NCBI GenBank assembly: GCA_052390035.1
Contig: JBQTHI010000043.1
Coordinates: forward strand, 1 to 15,772
Length of the DNA stretch: 15,772 nucleotides
Source of the DNA: JBQTHI01 sp052390035
GTDB lineage: Bacteria > Actinomycetota > Acidimicrobiia > Spongiisociales > ZC4RG35
Reading direction: 5' to 3'
Positions within the stretch are counted from its first letter, which is position 1, and each line of letters begins with the position of its first letter. The notes beneath the pieces are model-generated. The model did no database searches and was not told the origin of the DNA. It saw only the letters and a list, made by a program, of their open reading frames with translations. Position numbers and translations under genes: made by a program. Below, in pieces: positions 14,519-15,772 of the stretch.

Positions 14519-14776
14519 GGTCTGGTCATCCTCGCCTCGACTCGCAAGGCTCCGACGGTGGCCGGTGTGGCCATTCCGCTCACCCTGGTGGCTGCCCATC
14601 TCGCCGGGATTCCCTTCTCTGGGTCCTCGGTCAATCCGGCCCGTTCTTTCGGGCCCGCACTGATCGGCGGTGACACGGCGGGGATCTGGGTCTACTTCGT
14701 TGGTCCGCTGGCGGGGGCGGCGATCGCCTGGGTCTTCTGGCGGATGTTTGGCGGTGATTCGGAGCCGAGTACATAG
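14516..14776 (+). pseudogene. Aquaporin (MIP family) C-terminal fragment
   Basis: The frame ending at TAG 14776 gives VILASTRKAPTVAGVAIP, then LAGIPFSGSSVNPARSFGPAL with the second NPA motif (N-P-A-R) of aquaporins, and a last membrane helix (IWVYFVGPLAGAAIAWVFW). This is roughly the last third of an aquaporin; the first NPA half and the start are missing. The homology begins directly at the end of the DUF4143 remnant around 14516-14522, so a deletion or recombination joined the two. GTG14558 could start translation of a 72-aa piece, but this would not form a channel. Confidence 0.85.
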
Positions 14777-14784
14777 CCCCGTTG

Positions 14785-15219
14785 CTAGATAAGGGCGTCC
14801 TCCACCAGATCTTCGAGCCCTGCCACCCAGCCGGTGGGGAGATTCCAATGGCGAGCACCACTGACCACTCTGCCCATGTGCTCGGTCGAGGGGGAGTGTT
14901 CGCGACCGACCCCGGGATGGGCGAACACCGCCACGTCATAGCGATGGCCCGCCCGGTCGACCGCCCGCAGGTCGCTACGGATCAGCCGACCGTGGCGCGC
15001 CTCGCTGTCGACGATCGCCTGAAATTCGGCACCGTTCACCTCGAATATCGCTCCCCACACCGTGTGGCCCGTTGCCGGTTCGACCGAAGGGTGACCGTCG
15101 GGGGTGGGGAAGAAGAGGCGAGTCTCGGGTAGGTGAGCGATGAACTGGAAAGAGGCGGAGGGCGCCACCCCCTCCAGCAGCTGGGGGTCGAGCAGGGTCC
15201 CGTAGGCGAAATACAACAC
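14785..15219 (-). CDS. Gamma-glutamylcyclotransferase-like protein
   Basis: A 144-aa protein of the GGCT/AIG2-like fold, enzymes that split gamma-glutamyl groups off as 5-oxoproline. The N-terminal YFAYGTLLDP substrate-loop motif is clear; VDSEARHGRLIRSDLRA corresponds to the segment that carries the general-base Glu, here Glu in DSEARHG, a departure from the more usual DxxEG. VAVFAHPG follows as the usual later strand. Its substrate cannot be deduced. GTG15219 has no ribosome site but TACAAT lies 10 nt upstream, suggesting a nearly leaderless message. It converges with the aquaporin remnant (8 nt apart) and diverges from trpD. Confidence 0.88.
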   Translation of the reverse strand: MLYFAYGTLLDPQLLEGVAPSASFQFIAHLPETRLFFPTPDGHPSVEPATGHTVWGAIFEVNGAEFQAIVDSEARHGRLIRSDLRAVDRAGHRYDVAVFAHPGVGREHSPSTEHMGRVVSGARHWNLPTGWVAGLEDLVEDALI

Positions 15220-15229
15220 TTAGCGATGG

Positions 15230-15235
15230 ATTGTA
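15230..15235 (-). promoter_or_regulatory. Putative -10 box of GGCT-like gene
   Basis: TACAAT on the minus strand matches TATAAT in five of six bases and ends 10 nt before GTG15219, giving a leader of only a few bases. No clear -35. Confidence 0.4.
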
Positions 15236-15251
15236 CCGGCAGCGATGTTCA

Positions 15252-15257
15252 TAACCT
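15252..15257 (+). promoter_or_regulatory. Possible -10 box of trpD
   Basis: TAACCT (TANNNT) lies 21 nt before TTG15279, leaving a leader of about 15 nt that contains GGGA. Weak, single-hexamer evidence. Confidence 0.25.
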
Positions 15258-15278
15258 TGGCCTCATGGGATTGAGCCG

Positions 15279-15772
15279 TTGAACTGGTCAGATAAGCTCG
15301 GAAAGGTTGCCGATCGGATAGATCTGTCCCGTCACGAAGCGAGAGAGGTCATGTCCGAAATCATGGCCGGGTCGGCATCTGATGCGCAGATGGCTGCGTT
15401 CATCGTGGCTCTGCGGATGAAGGGGGAGACGATCGACGAGATCACCGGGCTCGTTGAGGCGATCAGATCGGCGGCGGTCCCGGTGCCGGTCGAACCCGAG
15501 TCACTCGTTGATGTGGTCGGCACCGGCGGTGATCGCTCCGGCACCTTCAACATCTCTACCACGGCCGCCTTGATCGCCGCCGGCGCCGGCGCCCGAGTCG
15601 CCAAACACGGCAACCGGGCGGCATCATCACAATGTGGATCTGCCGACGTCCTCGAGGGTCTCGGTGTTCGCATCGACCTCCCGGGCGATGCGAACCTAAC
15701 CCTCCTGGCCGACCCCGGGTTCGCGGTCTTCTTCGCCCCTCTCTACCACCCGTCGTGCCCGCCTGCCGGTCC
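15279..15772 (+). CDS. trpD: Anthranilate phosphoribosyltransferase, 3' end outside window
   Basis: Second step of tryptophan synthesis: joins anthranilate and phosphoribosyl pyrophosphate. The first 164 residues are present. The helical N-terminal domain (MNWSDKLGKVADRIDLSRHE, then MAAFIVALRMKGET) is followed by the PRPP-binding GTGGD at 81-85, FNISTTAA, KHGNRAASS at 109-117 and CGSADVLEGLGV. Near the edge, FAPLYHPSC replaces the commoner FAPxxHPAM. The start TTG15279 is chosen because the homologous N-terminus begins there and an in-frame TAA lies at 15252-15254; GGGA about 8 nt upstream is a modest ribosome site. No other trp gene is visible in the window, so the gene seems to start its own transcript divergent from the GGCT-like gene. 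Confidence 0.92.
   Translation, partial: MNWSDKLGKVADRIDLSRHEAREVMSEIMAGSASDAQMAAFIVALRMKGETIDEITGLVEAIRSAAVPVPVEPESLVDVVGTGGDRSGTFNISTTAALIAAGAGARVAKHGNRAASSQCGSADVLEGLGVRIDLPGDANLTLLADPGFAVFFAPLYHPSCPPAG

Noticed and set aside
14558..14776. A functional 72-aa membrane protein starting at GTG14558
   Set aside because: It is the tail of an aquaporin with only one NPA half; no ribosome site and no known stand-alone family of this form.
1..15772. CRISPR array or tRNA genes
   Set aside because: No regularly spaced repeats and no cloverleaf with TTCGAATC-like T-arm in a proper setting was seen on reading both strands.

Overview
The window reads as chromosomal DNA of a high-GC Gram-positive bacterium (Actinomycetota). 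The evidence is the conserved actinobacterial cluster of MSMEG_4193-family phosphatase, DUF3090 and SCO1664-family protein, an A-type RNase P RNA, frequent GTG/TTG starts, and several TANNNT -10 boxes placed right at start codons, as in leaderless actinobacterial mRNAs. A deep lineage such as Acidimicrobiia is possible, but this is inference; no marker here fixes the class.

Left part (1-6155, plus strand): a tight signalling operon. It holds the 3' part of a NUDIX hydrolase gene; a response regulator fused to a thioredoxin-reductase-like flavoprotein that lacks the redox cysteines; a CRP-like-domain histidine kinase whose GTG start overlaps the preceding stop; and, 11 nt on, a class III nucleotide cyclase fused to an NB-ARC/STAND ATPase and a TPR-like tail. 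The products suggest one circuit joining nucleotide signalling, phosphotransfer and flavin redox chemistry. Two key residues depart from the textbook: the cyclase has His for the catalytic Asn, and the CRP-like domain has no phosphate-binding Arg.

Middle part (6079-9784): on the minus strand, an SOS-response-associated peptidase (HMCES/YedK type), then phosphatase, DUF3090 and SCO1664 genes, the last three overlapping. SCO1664 runs 77 bp into the 3' end of the cyclase gene on the opposite strand. A DUF2237 gene diverges from the peptidase gene; its start codon and putative -10 box lie inside a 21-bp near-palindrome. Next come rnpB (minus) and, just upstream of it, a small membrane protein gene whose stop codon is part of the apparent rnpB -10 box.

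Right part (about 9870-14780): a zone of gene decay around an intact katG. It contains the start of a plus-strand gene cut off by an insertion sequence; a degenerate ISL3-type element with partly matching inverted ends and a multiply broken transposase; a SnoaL-like gene fragment; katG with a dyad over a possible -10 box; an AAA_14/DUF4143 ATPase remnant with a frameshift and two deletions; and the C-terminal third of an aquaporin joined directly to that remnant.

Right edge (14785-15772): a gamma-glutamylcyclotransferase-like gene (minus) and, divergent from it, the 5' part of trpD (plus), which runs off the window.
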